Positions 1 to 8,363 of a stretch of DNA of 64,000 nt are shown piece by piece. Where the stretch lies: positions 40,889-104,888 of the forward strand of contig NZ_JAVXKG010000008.1 in assembly GCF_036647415.1 (NCBI RefSeq). The letters run 5' to 3'. The stretch comes from Empedobacter sp036647415 (GTDB lineage: Bacteria > Bacteroidota > Bacteroidia > Flavobacteriales > Weeksellaceae). Below the pieces are notes generated by a model. The model was not told the DNA's origin and searched no databases. It was given only the letters and a program-made list of their open reading frames with translations. The position numbers and the translations under genes are program-made. Within the stretch, counting starts at the first letter, position 1. Each line of letters opens with the position of its first letter.

Positions 1-348
1 GCTTTAGATACAAATTCTGTTGCAAATTGGTTGTATTATAATCAAGATGCGAATTACTTTAACGACTTTTTGTTCAAAAAAATATATTCAATTCATGACT
101 TCTTCATGTTTCATAATGAGAAAACATATTTACGCTATTTTAGTGCAGGTATGTATAGAGAAGAATTTTTGGGTGTTTTAGGAATTCCAGCAAAGGAGTT
201 CAATCCAATTTATTCGACTACTGTGGATAATTACATGAAAGCTGTTATAGCAGAGGACTTATATGGTTCGCGCGCCTTTTATGAAATTTGGAGTCCAGAG
301 GATGAAATGATAAAGCGAATTTTTGAACTAGAAAATAAAACAAAATAA
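1..348 (+). CDS. 3' end of an unrecognised protein (truncated by window edge)
   Basis: The frame is open from base 1 to the stop at 346-348, so the gene begins before the window and only its last 115 residues are visible. The fragment is rich in aromatic residues (Phe, Tyr, Trp) and acidic residues, with no signal peptide, membrane segment or motif I recognise. It ends with a charged tail rich in Glu and Lys. The stop abuts the ATG of xerD with no gap, so the two are probably co-transcribed. An internal TTG at position 31 is only a possible start and I do not believe it. I do not recognise the family and assign no function. Confidence 0.75.
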   Translation, partial: ALDTNSVANWLYYNQDANYFNDFLFKKIYSIHDFFMFHNEKTYLRYFSAGMYREEFLGVLGIPAKEFNPIYSTTVDNYMKAVIAEDLYGSRAFYEIWSPEDEMIKRIFELENKTK

Positions 349-1236
349 ATGCACTGGAAAGATGCTTTGTATGACTATCAAATGTATCTGAAATTAGAAA
401 AACGAGTTTCTGCCAATACAATTGAAGGTTATCTACATGATATACAAAAACTGATTAATCATTCTGATAAACAACCGTTAGATTATACACAAGATGATTT
501 GACGGCTTTTATACACGATTTTGCATCAAGCGATTACAGTGTACGCTCGCAAGCGCGTGTAATTTCGGGTTTAAAAAGTTTTTTCGGTTATTTACAATTA
601 GAAGATTTTAGAGAAGATAATCCAACTTCGCTTTTGGAAACGCCAAAAATAGGAATGAAATTACCGGATGTTTTATCAGAAAAAGAAATTGATAAAATGA
701 CAGAAGTAATTGATTTATCTAAGCCAGAAGGCGAACGAAATAGAGCAATTATAGAAACACTTTACGGTTGTGGTTTACGTGTTTCGGAACTGATAAATCT
801 TAAAATTTCTGATCTATTTTTTGATGATGGATTTATTCGCGTTATCGGAAAAGGAAATAAACAAAGGTTGGTTCCTATAAGCGATTATACAATAAAATAC
901 ATTAACTTGTATAAGGAAACAATTCGTAATCATATCACTATAAAGCCAGGATTTGAAGATTTTTTATTTTTAAATAGAAGAGGAAAAAATCTGACTCGCG
1001 TGATGATTTTTACAATTGTAAAAGAATTATCGATAATTGCAGGTGTTAAAAAAACAATTAGTCCGCATACTTTTCGACATTCATTTGCGACACATTTGTT
1101 AAAAAATGGAGCAGATTTGCGTGCGATACAATTGATGTTAGGACACGAAAGTATTACAACAACCGAGATTTACACACATGTAGATCAAGAATATATTAGA
1201 GATGCAATTATCAAATTTCATCCAAGAAATAAATAA
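349..1236 (+). CDS. xerD: Tyrosine recombinase XerD
   Basis: Site-specific recombinase that, with XerC, resolves chromosome dimers at dif during division. The 295 residues comprise an N-terminal SAM-like DNA-binding domain (about 1-95) and a C-terminal catalytic domain. All catalytic residues are visible: R144 (in CGLRVSEL), K168 (in GKGNKQR), H240 and R243 (HTFRH), H266 (LGHES) and the nucleophile Y275 (EIYTH). Each is offset by exactly four from the E. coli XerD positions I remember, which favours XerD over XerC. The start follows the stop of the preceding gene directly. Length is normal for the family. No dif site was found in the window. Confidence 0.93.
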   Translation: MHWKDALYDYQMYLKLEKRVSANTIEGYLHDIQKLINHSDKQPLDYTQDDLTAFIHDFASSDYSVRSQARVISGLKSFFGYLQLEDFREDNPTSLLETPKIGMKLPDVLSEKEIDKMTEVIDLSKPEGERNRAIIETLYGCGLRVSELINLKISDLFFDDGFIRVIGKGNKQRLVPISDYTIKYINLYKETIRNHITIKPGFEDFLFLNRRGKNLTRVMIFTIVKELSIIAGVKKTISPHTFRHSFATHLLKNGADLRAIQLMLGHESITTTEIYTHVDQEYIRDAIIKFHPRNK

Positions 1237-1254
1237 CCAAAACTTAACTTTTAT

Positions 1255-1770
1255 ATGATTAAGTCTTTCAAATTTTGTCCAAACTGTGGTCATTCAATTC
1301 CCGAATTTAATTTCCGAAGAATGGCATGTGATCATTGTAATTTGGTTTATTATCAAAACGTAGCAGCTGCTGTTGCGGTAATTTTACGAAAAGACGATAA
1401 ACTATTATTTACTGTTCGTAATAAAGAACCACAAAAAGGAAAGTTAGATTTAGCAGGAGGTTTCACAGATCCTGATGAGTCTGCAGAAAGAACCTGTCAA
1501 CGCGAAATCGAAGAAGAATTAGGAATTACAATTCCGTTAGATAATTTCACTTATTTTATATCTAAACCCAATAATTACGAGTATAAAGGAATTCCATATA
1601 AAACGTGTGATTTAGCTTTTATTGCAGATTTTCCAGATGAAGAAATTGTATTAGAAAAGGAAGAAATTGCTGCCGTAAAATGGATTGCAATAGATGAAAT
1701 TAATTTAGATGAAATTGGTTTCGATTCCTTAAGAAGAGTAGTAGAAATCTATATAAAATCAATAAAATAA
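1255..1770 (+). CDS. Nudix hydrolase with N-terminal zinc ribbon
   Basis: Hydrolyses a nucleoside diphosphate linked to another moiety; the substrate cannot be told from sequence. The N-terminus holds a four-cysteine zinc ribbon (C8, C11, C25, C28). The Nudix box is complete at residues 69-91, with G69, E75, R83, E84, E87, E88 and G90 in the canonical spacing GX5EX7REUXEEXGU. The zinc ribbon plus Nudix layout recalls NADH pyrophosphatase (NudC), but the protein is shorter (171 residues) and lacks the N-terminal domain of that enzyme, so I keep the call general. It lies 18 bases after xerD and two bases before a GNAT gene, consistent with one transcript. Confidence 0.88.
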   Translation: MIKSFKFCPNCGHSIPEFNFRRMACDHCNLVYYQNVAAAVAVILRKDDKLLFTVRNKEPQKGKLDLAGGFTDPDESAERTCQREIEEELGITIPLDNFTYFISKPNNYEYKGIPYKTCDLAFIADFPDEEIVLEKEEIAAVKWIAIDEINLDEIGFDSLRRVVEIYIKSIK

Positions 1771-1771
1771 G

Positions 1772-2302
1772 GTGAGTTTTCCTGTTTTGAAGTCTGAAAG
1801 ATTAATTTTAAGACAAATAAGACAAGATGATATTCAAAATATTTTTAAAGGATTATCACATCCAGAAGTTATTGCATATTATGGTGTTAGCTACAAATCT
1901 TTAGAAGAAACACAAGAACAGATTGATTGGTATAAAAATTTAGAAGAAACAGAAACTGGAATTTATTGGGCGATTTGTTCTATTGATAATTCAATTTTTT
2001 ATGGAATTGGAGGATTGAATAATTTAGATAGAAAAAATAAAAAAGCTGAAATTGGATTTTGGCTTTTACCAGAATTTTGGAAACAAGGATTTATGCAAGA
2101 AGCATTTCCATTAATTTGTGATTTTGGTTATAATTCTTTTAATCTACATAGAATAGAAGGATTTGTTGACTCAAAAAACATGAATTGTAAAAACGCAATA
2201 GAGAAAATGGGATTTGTTTTTGAAGGAACAATGAGAGATTGCGAAATTAAAGATGACCAATATTTAAGTGTAGATTTATATTCAAAATTAAAAACGGATT
2301 AA
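1772..2302 (+). CDS. GNAT family N-acetyltransferase (RimJ/RimL type)
   Basis: Cytosolic acetyl-CoA-dependent acetyltransferase of 176 residues with a GTG start that follows the stop of the Nudix gene after one base. The N-terminal LxSERLxLRQ pattern is typical of the RimJ/RimL-like branch, which acetylates protein N-termini or small amines. The central strand-loop region (GIGGLNN, then EIGFWLLPEFWKQGFMQEA) corresponds to the acetyl-CoA pyrophosphate loop, with QGFMQEA in place of the usual Q/RxxGxG/A. The C-terminal segment (NxxNCKNAIEKMGF) is the standard GNAT motif B. Substrate unknown. No closer start codon is available in frame at the N-terminus. Confidence 0.85.
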   Translation: MSFPVLKSERLILRQIRQDDIQNIFKGLSHPEVIAYYGVSYKSLEETQEQIDWYKNLEETETGIYWAICSIDNSIFYGIGGLNNLDRKNKKAEIGFWLLPEFWKQGFMQEAFPLICDFGYNSFNLHRIEGFVDSKNMNCKNAIEKMGFVFEGTMRDCEIKDDQYLSVDLYSKLKTD

Positions 2303-2314
2303 AGAAAATTTAAA

Positions 2315-2842
2315 ATGAAAAAAATACTTTTATTAGGAGCTGTTTTTATAACAATAGTTTCATGCAGTACAAGAAATGTTGCGGTAGATTATGATCGAGA
2401 TTTTAATTTTGAACAAAATAAAACGTACTCATTTGTAGAAACAAATAATTTGGGATTAAATGATTTAGATTCGGCAAGATTATTTTCTTCGATAGAGAAA
2501 GGAATGTTATATCGTGGTTTTCAACAATCAAATAATGCTAATTTAGCAGTACAAGTAAAACCAGAAGAATATGTTTCGAAAGAACAAAATTCGAACGTAG
2601 GAATCGGAATGGGAACTGGAGGATATGGTTTTGGTGGAGGTGTTTCGGTTGGTATTCCGATTATGTCACAAAAACTGAATCAGAATTATACAGTATCCAT
2701 GTTTAGTGATGGACGTTTGGTTTGGGAAGGAATTCTTAAAATACAAATGCCGCTAAAAGCATCACCAGAAGTAAGAGCAGAAAATATACAGAGAGGAGTT
2801 TTGAAAATGTTAAAAGATTTTCCACCTCAAGCCAAAAAATAA
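2315..2842 (+). CDS. DUF4136-like lipoprotein
   Basis: A 175-residue predicted outer-membrane or periplasmic lipoprotein. The signal peptide ends in a lipobox with the lipidated cysteine at residue 17 (IVSCS). The body starts with VDYDRDFNFEQNKTYSF, the beginning typical of the DUF4136 family, and has a Gly-rich stretch (GIGMGTGGYGFGGG) followed by a VSVGIP strand. Function of the family is not established. The gene follows the GNAT gene after 12 bases and ends at a strong terminator, so it is the last gene of the xerD transcript. Confidence 0.8.
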   Translation: MKKILLLGAVFITIVSCSTRNVAVDYDRDFNFEQNKTYSFVETNNLGLNDLDSARLFSSIEKGMLYRGFQQSNNANLAVQVKPEEYVSKEQNSNVGIGMGTGGYGFGGGVSVGIPIMSQKLNQNYTVSMFSDGRLVWEGILKIQMPLKASPEVRAENIQRGVLKMLKDFPPQAKK

Positions 2843-2848
2843 AACATA

Positions 2849-2880
2849 AAAAACGAGAACATTTGTTCTCGTTTTTTATT
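2849..2880. terminator. Bidirectional intrinsic terminator
   Basis: A 10-bp stem (AAACGAGAAC / GTTCTCGTTT) with loop ATTT is flanked by A and T runs. It ends the plus-strand lipoprotein gene and the convergent minus-strand acetyltransferase, whose stop codon lies in the T run. Confidence 0.85.
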
Positions 2881-3352
2881 ATAATTTAAAAACCAATTCG
2901 TTTTCTTCGCTTGGTTTTAGTTTTGATTTTTGTAAAAGTTTTAATGTTTCAGGTTGATTCGCATTTGCTTTGGCAGCAAGTTTTTCTAATTTTAACTCAT
3001 CTTTTGCGTAATCTACAATCGCATTTATTACTTCTGTTCCGTAACCTTTGTTCTGAAATTTACGTTTCAGTCGAATGTTAACTACTGGTCCAAATTTTGT
3101 TTGACGCAATCCGCCCCAACCAACAAAACGACCACTTTTTTTCTCGTGAACACCCCATAAACCAAAACCAAATTCTTGGTAATGTTTTTCCATATTTTGA
3201 ATAAAAAACTGTGCTTCCTCTTCAGATTTATATGGTTTTTCGTTTACGATTTTCATCAATTCTTGATCCGAATTCATTTGAAATAATTCGTATGCATCAA
3301 TTTCAAAAAATTCACGTAAAACTAATTGTTTTGTTTCACAAATAACTTTCAT
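2879..3352 (-). CDS. GNAT family N-acetyltransferase
   Basis: A 157-residue acetyltransferase of the GNAT fold, distinct from the gene at 1772. The N-terminus has the CETKQLVLREFFEID pattern of RimJ/RimL-like enzymes, and the acetyl-CoA loop reads RLKRKFQNKGYGTEV, with the R/QxxGxG signature as QNKGYG. The region NxNxPETLKLLQKSKL corresponds to the C-terminal motif around the conserved Asn. Substrate unknown. The stop codon sits inside the T run of the shared terminator. Transcribed leftwards and separated from the next minus-strand gene by a terminator, so probably monocistronic. Confidence 0.85.
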   Translation of the reverse strand: MKVICETKQLVLREFFEIDAYELFQMNSDQELMKIVNEKPYKSEEEAQFFIQNMEKHYQEFGFGLWGVHEKKSGRFVGWGGLRQTKFGPVVNIRLKRKFQNKGYGTEVINAIVDYAKDELKLEKLAAKANANQPETLKLLQKSKLKPSEENELVFKL

Positions 3353-3395
3353 TCATTTTTTTTACTTGCTACAAAGTTAGTATGAATTGGAGAAT

Positions 3396-3430
3396 AAAAA
3401 AAGTCTTATCAAAACAGATAAGACTTTTTG
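3396..3430 (-). terminator. Intrinsic terminator of the coiled-coil lipoprotein gene
   Basis: A 13-bp perfect stem (AAAAAGTCTTATC at 3398-3410, GATAAGACTTTTT at 3417-3429) with a 6-base loop. Read leftwards it ends in a T run. It closes the xth-lipoprotein transcript. Confidence 0.85.
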
Positions 3431-3431
3431 G

Positions 3432-3959
3432 TTATTTTTTTGTTCCAGTTGTTTTGGCTGGTGTTGTAGGCGCTGGTGTACTTGTAGCAGCAGAAACCTT
3501 TTGATTAATTTCCATTGTTAAGATTTGTTTCTTAAGATTGAAAATTTCGGTGTCTTTTGCATCTAATTTAGCATCAAGATCTTTTACTTTTTGTGTTAAA
3601 TCAGCTACTTGCTTTTCTTTATCATTCAATTGTGTATAGAATAATTTAGATTTTTCACCAGAACTATTCAAAGCCGAATATAATTCTTGCATAGAAGAAT
3701 CGTATTCTTTTTGAGTAGCTTTTATGATATGTTGCGTATTAACTAATGCAGTGTCTTTTGCATACAATTCTTTTTTTGTACGTTCTAAATCTTTTTCAAG
3801 ATTTTCGATTTTTAGATTTGCTAATGTCAAATCTTTCGACGTACTTGATTGGTCGTCTAATGCTTTGTAATAGTTATTCTCTAACTCTTGAAATTGTTTT
3901 TGAGGAACACAACTTGTTAGTGCGAAAACTGTTAAACAACTAAGGATAATTTTTTTCAT
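3432..3959 (-). CDS. Coiled-coil lipoprotein of unknown function
   Basis: A 175-residue protein from the start at 3959 (MKKIILSCL). The longer frame to 4001 is rejected because only the internal start gives a signal peptide with lipobox (ALTSC, cysteine at about residue 17). The mature protein is almost all heptad-like helix, with repeated Leu, Lys, Glu and Asp from about residue 25 to 150 (for example LKIENLEKDLERTKKEL), and it ends in a Thr/Ala/Pro-rich tail (APTTPAKTTGTKK). The arrangement resembles the helical N-terminal part of OmpA-family lipoproteins, but no peptidoglycan-binding domain follows. It lies 11 bases downstream of exonuclease III and is probably co-transcribed with it. Confidence 0.8.
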   Translation of the reverse strand: MKKIILSCLTVFALTSCVPQKQFQELENNYYKALDDQSSTSKDLTLANLKIENLEKDLERTKKELYAKDTALVNTQHIIKATQKEYDSSMQELYSALNSSGEKSKLFYTQLNDKEKQVADLTQKVKDLDAKLDAKDTEIFNLKKQILTMEINQKVSAATSTPAPTTPAKTTGTKK

Positions 3960-3970
3960 TTTTATAAAAC

Positions 3971-4735
3971 TTAAACGTCTAATTCTACTAAAACAGGACA
4001 ATGGTCCGAATGTTTTGCTTCTGGTAAAATAGCGGCTCTTTTCATGTTATCACGTAAAGTATCGCTCACCATATTATAATCTATTCGCCAACCTTTGTTA
4101 TTATTGCGCGAATTTGCACGGTATGACCACCACGAATAGTTGTGTGGTTCTTTTACAAAGTAACGAAAAGAATCTATCATTCCGCATTCTTCTATAAAAG
4201 CTGTCATCCATTCTCTTTCTATTGGTAAAAAACCAGAAACTTTTGCATTCCTTACCGGATCATGAATATCAATTGCTTCGTGACAAATATTATAATCACC
4301 ACAGATAACTAAATTAGGGTGCGAAATTTTAAGCTCTTTAATATAATTTTTAAAGTCTTCGCAAAATTGTAATTTAAAATCTAAGCGATCTATATTTGTT
4401 CCACTTGGTAAATATAAACTGATAACAGAAACGTTGTCAAAATCTAATCTAAGAACGCGACCTTCAAAATCAATATAATCGATTCCTGTACCTATTTGTA
4501 CATGATTTGGTTTTGTTTTAGAAAAAATAGCAACTCCACTGTAACCTTTTTTCTCTGCGGCATGCCAATAAATATGATAGCCTAAATCTTCAAAAGGTTT
4601 TGTATCCACTTGCTCTTGCATTGCTTTAGTTTCCTGAATACAAAATACATCTGGTTGTGCAGCTTGCAACCAATCAACCAAACCTTTGGTCATCGCTGCG
4701 CGAATTCCGTTTACATTGTAACTGATGATCTTCAT
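3971..4735 (-). CDS. xth: Exodeoxyribonuclease III
   Basis: Apurinic/apyrimidinic endonuclease and 3'-5' exonuclease of base excision repair, EEP superfamily, 254 residues (normal length). Visible catalytic elements are N7 (SYNVNG), E35 (QETK), Y108 (LYLPSG), D147 and N149 (GDYN) and the C-terminal S243-D244-H245 (SDHCPV). The RIDY motif (217-220) and SWW (201-203) fit ExoIII/ExoA enzymes. The first ATG gives the expected N-terminus MKIISYNVNGIR. The lipoprotein gene follows closely on the same strand. Confidence 0.94.
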   Translation of the reverse strand: MKIISYNVNGIRAAMTKGLVDWLQAAQPDVFCIQETKAMQEQVDTKPFEDLGYHIYWHAAEKKGYSGVAIFSKTKPNHVQIGTGIDYIDFEGRVLRLDFDNVSVISLYLPSGTNIDRLDFKLQFCEDFKNYIKELKISHPNLVICGDYNICHEAIDIHDPVRNAKVSGFLPIEREWMTAFIEECGMIDSFRYFVKEPHNYSWWSYRANSRNNNKGWRIDYNMVSDTLRDNMKRAAILPEAKHSDHCPVLVELDV

Positions 4736-4847
4736 AGAAAGCGAAAATACTAAATATTTATGATGGATTGATTTAGAATTTTGAATAAAGTTTAATTTTT
4801 TGTGTAACTTTTCTAAAACTTAGACGTCTTATTATAAAATACACTAG

Positions 4848-5606
4848 ATGAAGTACATTTTAATTCCAATTTTAATATTCAGCTCGTTAGGATTTGCGAG
4901 TTGTTCGGTAGATTTAAATTCAAAATCTCCAGTTTCTAATTATTTAGATAGAGTATCAGCAAGTGAGAATACAATTACACAAAAAAGAACAATTTCATCT
5001 TTTGAAGGAATTGATGTAAGTAGTGCTATTGCGGTAACTGTAAATGATGGTGATTATGATGGTGCAATTACGATAGAAGCACCTGATAATATAATGGATA
5101 GAATTGAGACGGAAGTGAAGAATGGAGTTTTGAAAATATCGATAAAAGGAACGGTTAATTTGAATAATGAAAAGATTAAAATTAATTTTCCTCACAAAAA
5201 ATTAAGATCATTTTCTATTTCTGGTGCATCAAATGTAAATGTTATTCCAACTCTTAAAGTTGATAAACTAGCGGTTGATTTATCTGGAGCAAGTAACTTG
5301 AAATTAGATGTAGTATCTAATCAAATTGCGGTAGATAATTCTGGTGCATCAAGTATGAAAATTTCGGGTAATGTACAAGATTTAGCAATTTCGGTTTCTG
5401 GTGCATCATCTTTATTGGCAAAAGATTTGAAAGCTGCAAATGTAGTTGTTGATTGTTCTGGTGCAAGTTCTACAACTGTTTGGGCTGTTGATAGATTAAC
5501 AGCTGATAGTTCTGGAGCAAGCTCTGTAAAATATGTGGACGAAAGTGGTTTGGTAGTTAAGGTAGAAACTTCGGGAATGTCATCTGTAAAGAAAATAAGT
5601 AAATAA
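4848..5606 (+). CDS. DUF2807 (head GIN domain) lipoprotein
   Basis: A 252-residue surface or periplasmic lipoprotein. The signal peptide ends in a lipobox (FASC, cysteine at residue 19). The body carries the putative auto-transporter adhesin head GIN domain: repeated SGAS motifs (SISGASN, DLSGASN, DNSGASS, SVSGASS, DCSGASS, DSSGASS, ETSGMSS) spaced by about 20 residues, which would form a regular right-handed beta structure. Function is not established despite the family name. The gene stands alone, with a divergent exonuclease gene upstream and a bidirectional terminator downstream. Confidence 0.87.
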   Translation: MKYILIPILIFSSLGFASCSVDLNSKSPVSNYLDRVSASENTITQKRTISSFEGIDVSSAIAVTVNDGDYDGAITIEAPDNIMDRIETEVKNGVLKISIKGTVNLNNEKIKINFPHKKLRSFSISGASNVNVIPTLKVDKLAVDLSGASNLKLDVVSNQIAVDNSGASSMKISGNVQDLAISVSGASSLLAKDLKAANVVVDCSGASSTTVWAVDRLTADSSGASSVKYVDESGLVVKVETSGMSSVKKISK

Positions 5607-5626
5607 TAGATTAATTTTTAGTGCAT

Positions 5627-5663
5627 AAAAAAAATCGGATGAAATTTTTCATCCGATTTTTTT
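5627..5663. terminator. Bidirectional intrinsic terminator
   Basis: A long stem (about AAAAATCGGATGAAA with TTTCATCCGATTTTT) with a minimal TT loop, A run before and T run after. It serves the GIN-domain gene and the convergent FadL-like gene. Confidence 0.87.
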
Positions 5664-5682
5664 ATATTTATTATTTACATTT

Positions 5683-7092
5683 TTAGAATTGCCAACCTAC
5701 AGTTAACAAGAATAAATTGTTATTTAATTTTACTTCTGGCGCATAAGTATTAGGTAATGTTACAAAGTAATTATCATTATCTACATAATCAGATCCACCA
5801 ATTAAGTGTTTGTATTTTTGTGTTTGGTATTGATATGCAGCATCTACATAAAATCCACCAAAATCATATCCTACACCAAAACTTGCACGGTTTATATCAC
5901 CCATAAAAGTTTTCGTTAAACTTGTATTAGAGACAACATTATTTTCATTTGCAAGATCTAAATTGATGTTTTCGTAAGGAGAAGAAACATAATTGTAACC
6001 AGCTCTTAATTTTAAACGGTCAATACGATATTCTGCACCAACTCTTACTTCGCTCGAGTTTTTTACAAAATCATTGATAAAATTATTGTTTTGAGGGAAA
6101 CTTCCTAAAGAGGCTGGTTTCAGTTTAGTTTCATTGTTCATGTGGTAGGTATAATCAGCTCCAAGAGAAAGATTTTTACCAACGACAAAACCTAAACTAC
6201 CTACAACACGACCTCCGCGTGTCATATCATAATCAGAAGAATACATGTAATAATTGTTTACTGTACCATCTTCGTTAAATGAATTATTTGCACTATAATA
6301 ATCTTCGGCAACGTTATACCAAACTGGCGAGTGGTAAGCTGCACCTAAGCGTACATTGTGATTTACTTTGTAAATAGCACCTAAAGAGAAAGAGAATCCT
6401 TGTCCTATTTCGTTATAAGGAGAACCATCTAAATTGTAAGCATAAATTTGATTATTTTGATCATTTCTTTCACCGTATTGCTCGTAAGCAGTATAGTTTG
6501 TTTCATGAAAATTTAATCCAGCACCTAAATATAATTTATCATCATAAGTAGAACCAAAGTTTAAAGAGAATTTAGACTTGTAGCCTTCGATATCTTTTAA
6601 ATATCCACCAAAAGTCCATGTATCACCATTATCGTTTCCAAATTTGATTCCTTCATTTGTTCCGATTGATGAAAAATTATCTAATCGTTGATTGACATAA
6701 GCAACACCTACAGAAAAACGATTCCATTTAGAGCCTTCATTATTAAAAACAAAAGTTCCACCAAATTGTTGAAAGTCGAAATTGCTATCGTTTTCTTTCA
6801 AGCTAGTTCCGAATGTTGTTTTGTTACTAAATGTAGAAACACCAGTAGTAACTTGTACATCAGAGTTAATAGCAACTCCTAAACCTGCAGGGTTTTGTTC
6901 TACAGAATTTATATCACTACCTAATGCACCAACTGCACCACCAACACCAATATATTTAGCGTTACCGCTATTAATGTCTTGTGAATACAAGTTGATTGCG
7001 TTTGTAGAATATTTGTAATCGTAACTTTTTCCTTGTTGAGCAAAAGCCAATGTACCAGCTAAGGTACATAGGCTTAATAATATTTTTTTCAT
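5683..7092 (-). CDS. OmpP1/FadL-like outer-membrane transport protein
   Basis: A 469-residue predicted outer-membrane beta barrel. It has a cleavable signal peptide (MKKILLSLCTLAGTLAFAQ) and then a segment typical of FadL/OmpP1/TodX proteins in Bacteroidota (GVGGAVGALGSDINSVEQNPAGLGV), the family's hatch region with its NPAG motif. The rest alternates short amphipathic strands and ends with the aromatic C-terminal residues GWQF expected of a BAM substrate. Family members carry hydrophobic compounds across the outer membrane; homologues in this group are sometimes labelled hemin receptors with little support. It lies 19 bases downstream of the Trp/Tyr-rich lipoprotein gene on the same strand. 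Confidence 0.85.
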   Translation of the reverse strand: MKKILLSLCTLAGTLAFAQQGKSYDYKYSTNAINLYSQDINSGNAKYIGVGGAVGALGSDINSVEQNPAGLGVAINSDVQVTTGVSTFSNKTTFGTSLKENDSNFDFQQFGGTFVFNNEGSKWNRFSVGVAYVNQRLDNFSSIGTNEGIKFGNDNGDTWTFGGYLKDIEGYKSKFSLNFGSTYDDKLYLGAGLNFHETNYTAYEQYGERNDQNNQIYAYNLDGSPYNEIGQGFSFSLGAIYKVNHNVRLGAAYHSPVWYNVAEDYYSANNSFNEDGTVNNYYMYSSDYDMTRGGRVVGSLGFVVGKNLSLGADYTYHMNNETKLKPASLGSFPQNNNFINDFVKNSSEVRVGAEYRIDRLKLRAGYNYVSSPYENINLDLANENNVVSNTSLTKTFMGDINRASFGVGYDFGGFYVDAAYQYQTQKYKHLIGGSDYVDNDNYFVTLPNTYAPEVKLNNNLFLLTVGWQF

Positions 7093-7111
7093 TATCTAAT
7101 TTAAAATTAAA

Positions 7112-8314
7112 TTATCTTCTTCCTCCTCGAGAACCTCCTCCAGTGCTACCACCACGAGAGCCTCCTCCCATACTTCCACTTCCCATACTACTTCCTCTAC
7201 TTGGAGAAGGTGTGTATGTAGAACGTGGTTGGCTTGATTGACTTCTGTTGTTGTCATAGCTACGAGTTGGTTGTTGTGTTTGCATTTCTCTCATTGGTCG
7301 AGTATTATACTGCGACTGTGGTTGTCTTGTTTCGTTACGATTAGGACGAGTGTTATTTATTTGACTCTGTCCAGTAGAAGGTCTAACTTCTCTTGTAGGA
7401 CGAGTCCCGTTTATTTGACCTTGTTCAGCACTTGGTCTTACTTCACGTGTTGGACGAATAGTACCAGTTTGTCCCTGAGCAGAAGGTCTAACTTCGCGAC
7501 TTGGACGTGTTGTTCCGTTGATTGTATTTCCACGAGAAGGTCTTAATCCACTTGATGATTGGTTGTTTCTACCATTTAAACTTCCGATTGGACGAGTTGA
7601 GTTAATCGTATTGTTAAAACGTCCACCATATCTGTTACCAGGTTGAGAGTAAATACCTCTTGGTCTGTATCCGTAATTTCCGTAATAACCATTTCCGTAC
7701 CAGCTATTCCATCCGTAATGAGGGTATCCCCATCCGCCGTACCAAGGATCGTTCCATCCCCAATTCATAGAAAAGCCAAAGCCTCCTCCGTACCATCCGT
7801 TTGAATACCATGGATTATAGTATCCCCATCTCCATGGATTGTAAAAACTACCCCATCCATAATAACCACCATACCAAGGTGAGTTATTCCAAATATTAAT
7901 TTCTACACCATCATTTCTTCCCCAATCGTATGTACTATTTCCAGAATATTTTAGTTGATAATCATCGTTGTTATAAAAACTATTCCACCCGTTTGAATTT
8001 ATTTTTACTTTGTTAGAAGAATTTGTTGTACTGTCATTTTCATCTTGATAATAAAATTGTTCGGCACCATTTCCTTCTGCATCAAAATAAGGGCTTCCTA
8101 TTTTAATTTCACTCGGATTATCTTGTTCACTTTGCTCATTACCATATTGTGGTTGAGCTTCCTGATATGTTTTGTCTGTTTTTGGATTATAGTAAACACC
8201 ATCACTCTCATAACCGCTAGGTTGATAAGTAGAACAAGACGAAATTCCTAAAACAACTCCTAAAGCAAGTGTTATTTTAGATAATTTATTAGAAATTTTA
8301 TAAACTTTGTTCAT
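7112..8314 (-). CDS. Trp/Tyr/Gly-rich lipoprotein with Arg-rich repeats
   Basis: A 400-residue lipoprotein with the start at 8314 (MNKVYKISNKL). The longer frame to 8368 is rejected because it would bury the signal peptide, whose lipobox is GISSCS. After an acidic Gln/Asn-rich part comes a block of about 80 residues with extreme aromatic and Gly content (for example YYGWGSFYNPWRWGYYNPWY). Next are three near repeats of about 20 residues built on RPT/SREVRPS, and the protein ends in a Gly/Arg/Ser tail (GGGSRGGRR). Such proteins in Flavobacteriia have sometimes been mislabelled prolyl-tRNA synthetase because they sit beside proS; nothing here is catalytic. Probably in one transcript with the FadL-like gene. 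Function unknown. Confidence 0.82.
   Translation of the reverse strand: MNKVYKISNKLSKITLALGVVLGISSCSTYQPSGYESDGVYYNPKTDKTYQEAQPQYGNEQSEQDNPSEIKIGSPYFDAEGNGAEQFYYQDENDSTTNSSNKVKINSNGWNSFYNNDDYQLKYSGNSTYDWGRNDGVEINIWNNSPWYGGYYGWGSFYNPWRWGYYNPWYSNGWYGGGFGFSMNWGWNDPWYGGWGYPHYGWNSWYGNGYYGNYGYRPRGIYSQPGNRYGGRFNNTINSTRPIGSLNGRNNQSSSGLRPSRGNTINGTTRPSREVRPSAQGQTGTIRPTREVRPSAEQGQINGTRPTREVRPSTGQSQINNTRPNRNETRQPQSQYNTRPMREMQTQQPTRSYDNNRSQSSQPRSTYTPSPSRGSSMGSGSMGGGSRGGSTGGGSRGGRR
7370..7530 (-). repeat. Coding tandem repeat in the lipoprotein gene
   Basis: Three imperfect units of about 60-66 bases encode variants of TRPTREVRPSA followed by a Gln/Gly linker. A fourth, more diverged copy lies on either side. 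Such repeats are prone to copy-number change. Confidence 0.7.
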
Positions 8315-8343
8315 AATTATAAATTTACGTCGTTTGTTATCTT

Positions 8344-8351
8344 TAAATTTG
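8344..8351 (+). promoter_or_regulatory. -7 box of the likely proS promoter
   Basis: TAAATTTG matches the Bacteroidota -7 consensus TAnnTTTG exactly and is followed by C. I see no good TTTG at the -33 position. The implied leader before proS is about 60 bases. Confidence 0.4.
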
Positions 8352-8363
8352 CATACATTTATA

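Noticed and set aside
5227..5600. Repeated TCTGGTGCA/AGT units in the GIN-domain gene as a CRISPR-like or DNA repeat array
   Set aside because: They encode the SGAS motifs of the beta-helical domain, are in frame and vary in the third codon position, so they are protein repeats.
7050..7546. Plus-strand open frames (7050-7241 and 7238-7546) opposite the Arg-rich lipoprotein gene
   Set aside because: They mirror the low-complexity repeats of the real gene on the other strand; one is Pro/Leu-rich, the other Ser/Thr-rich, with no start context or signal.
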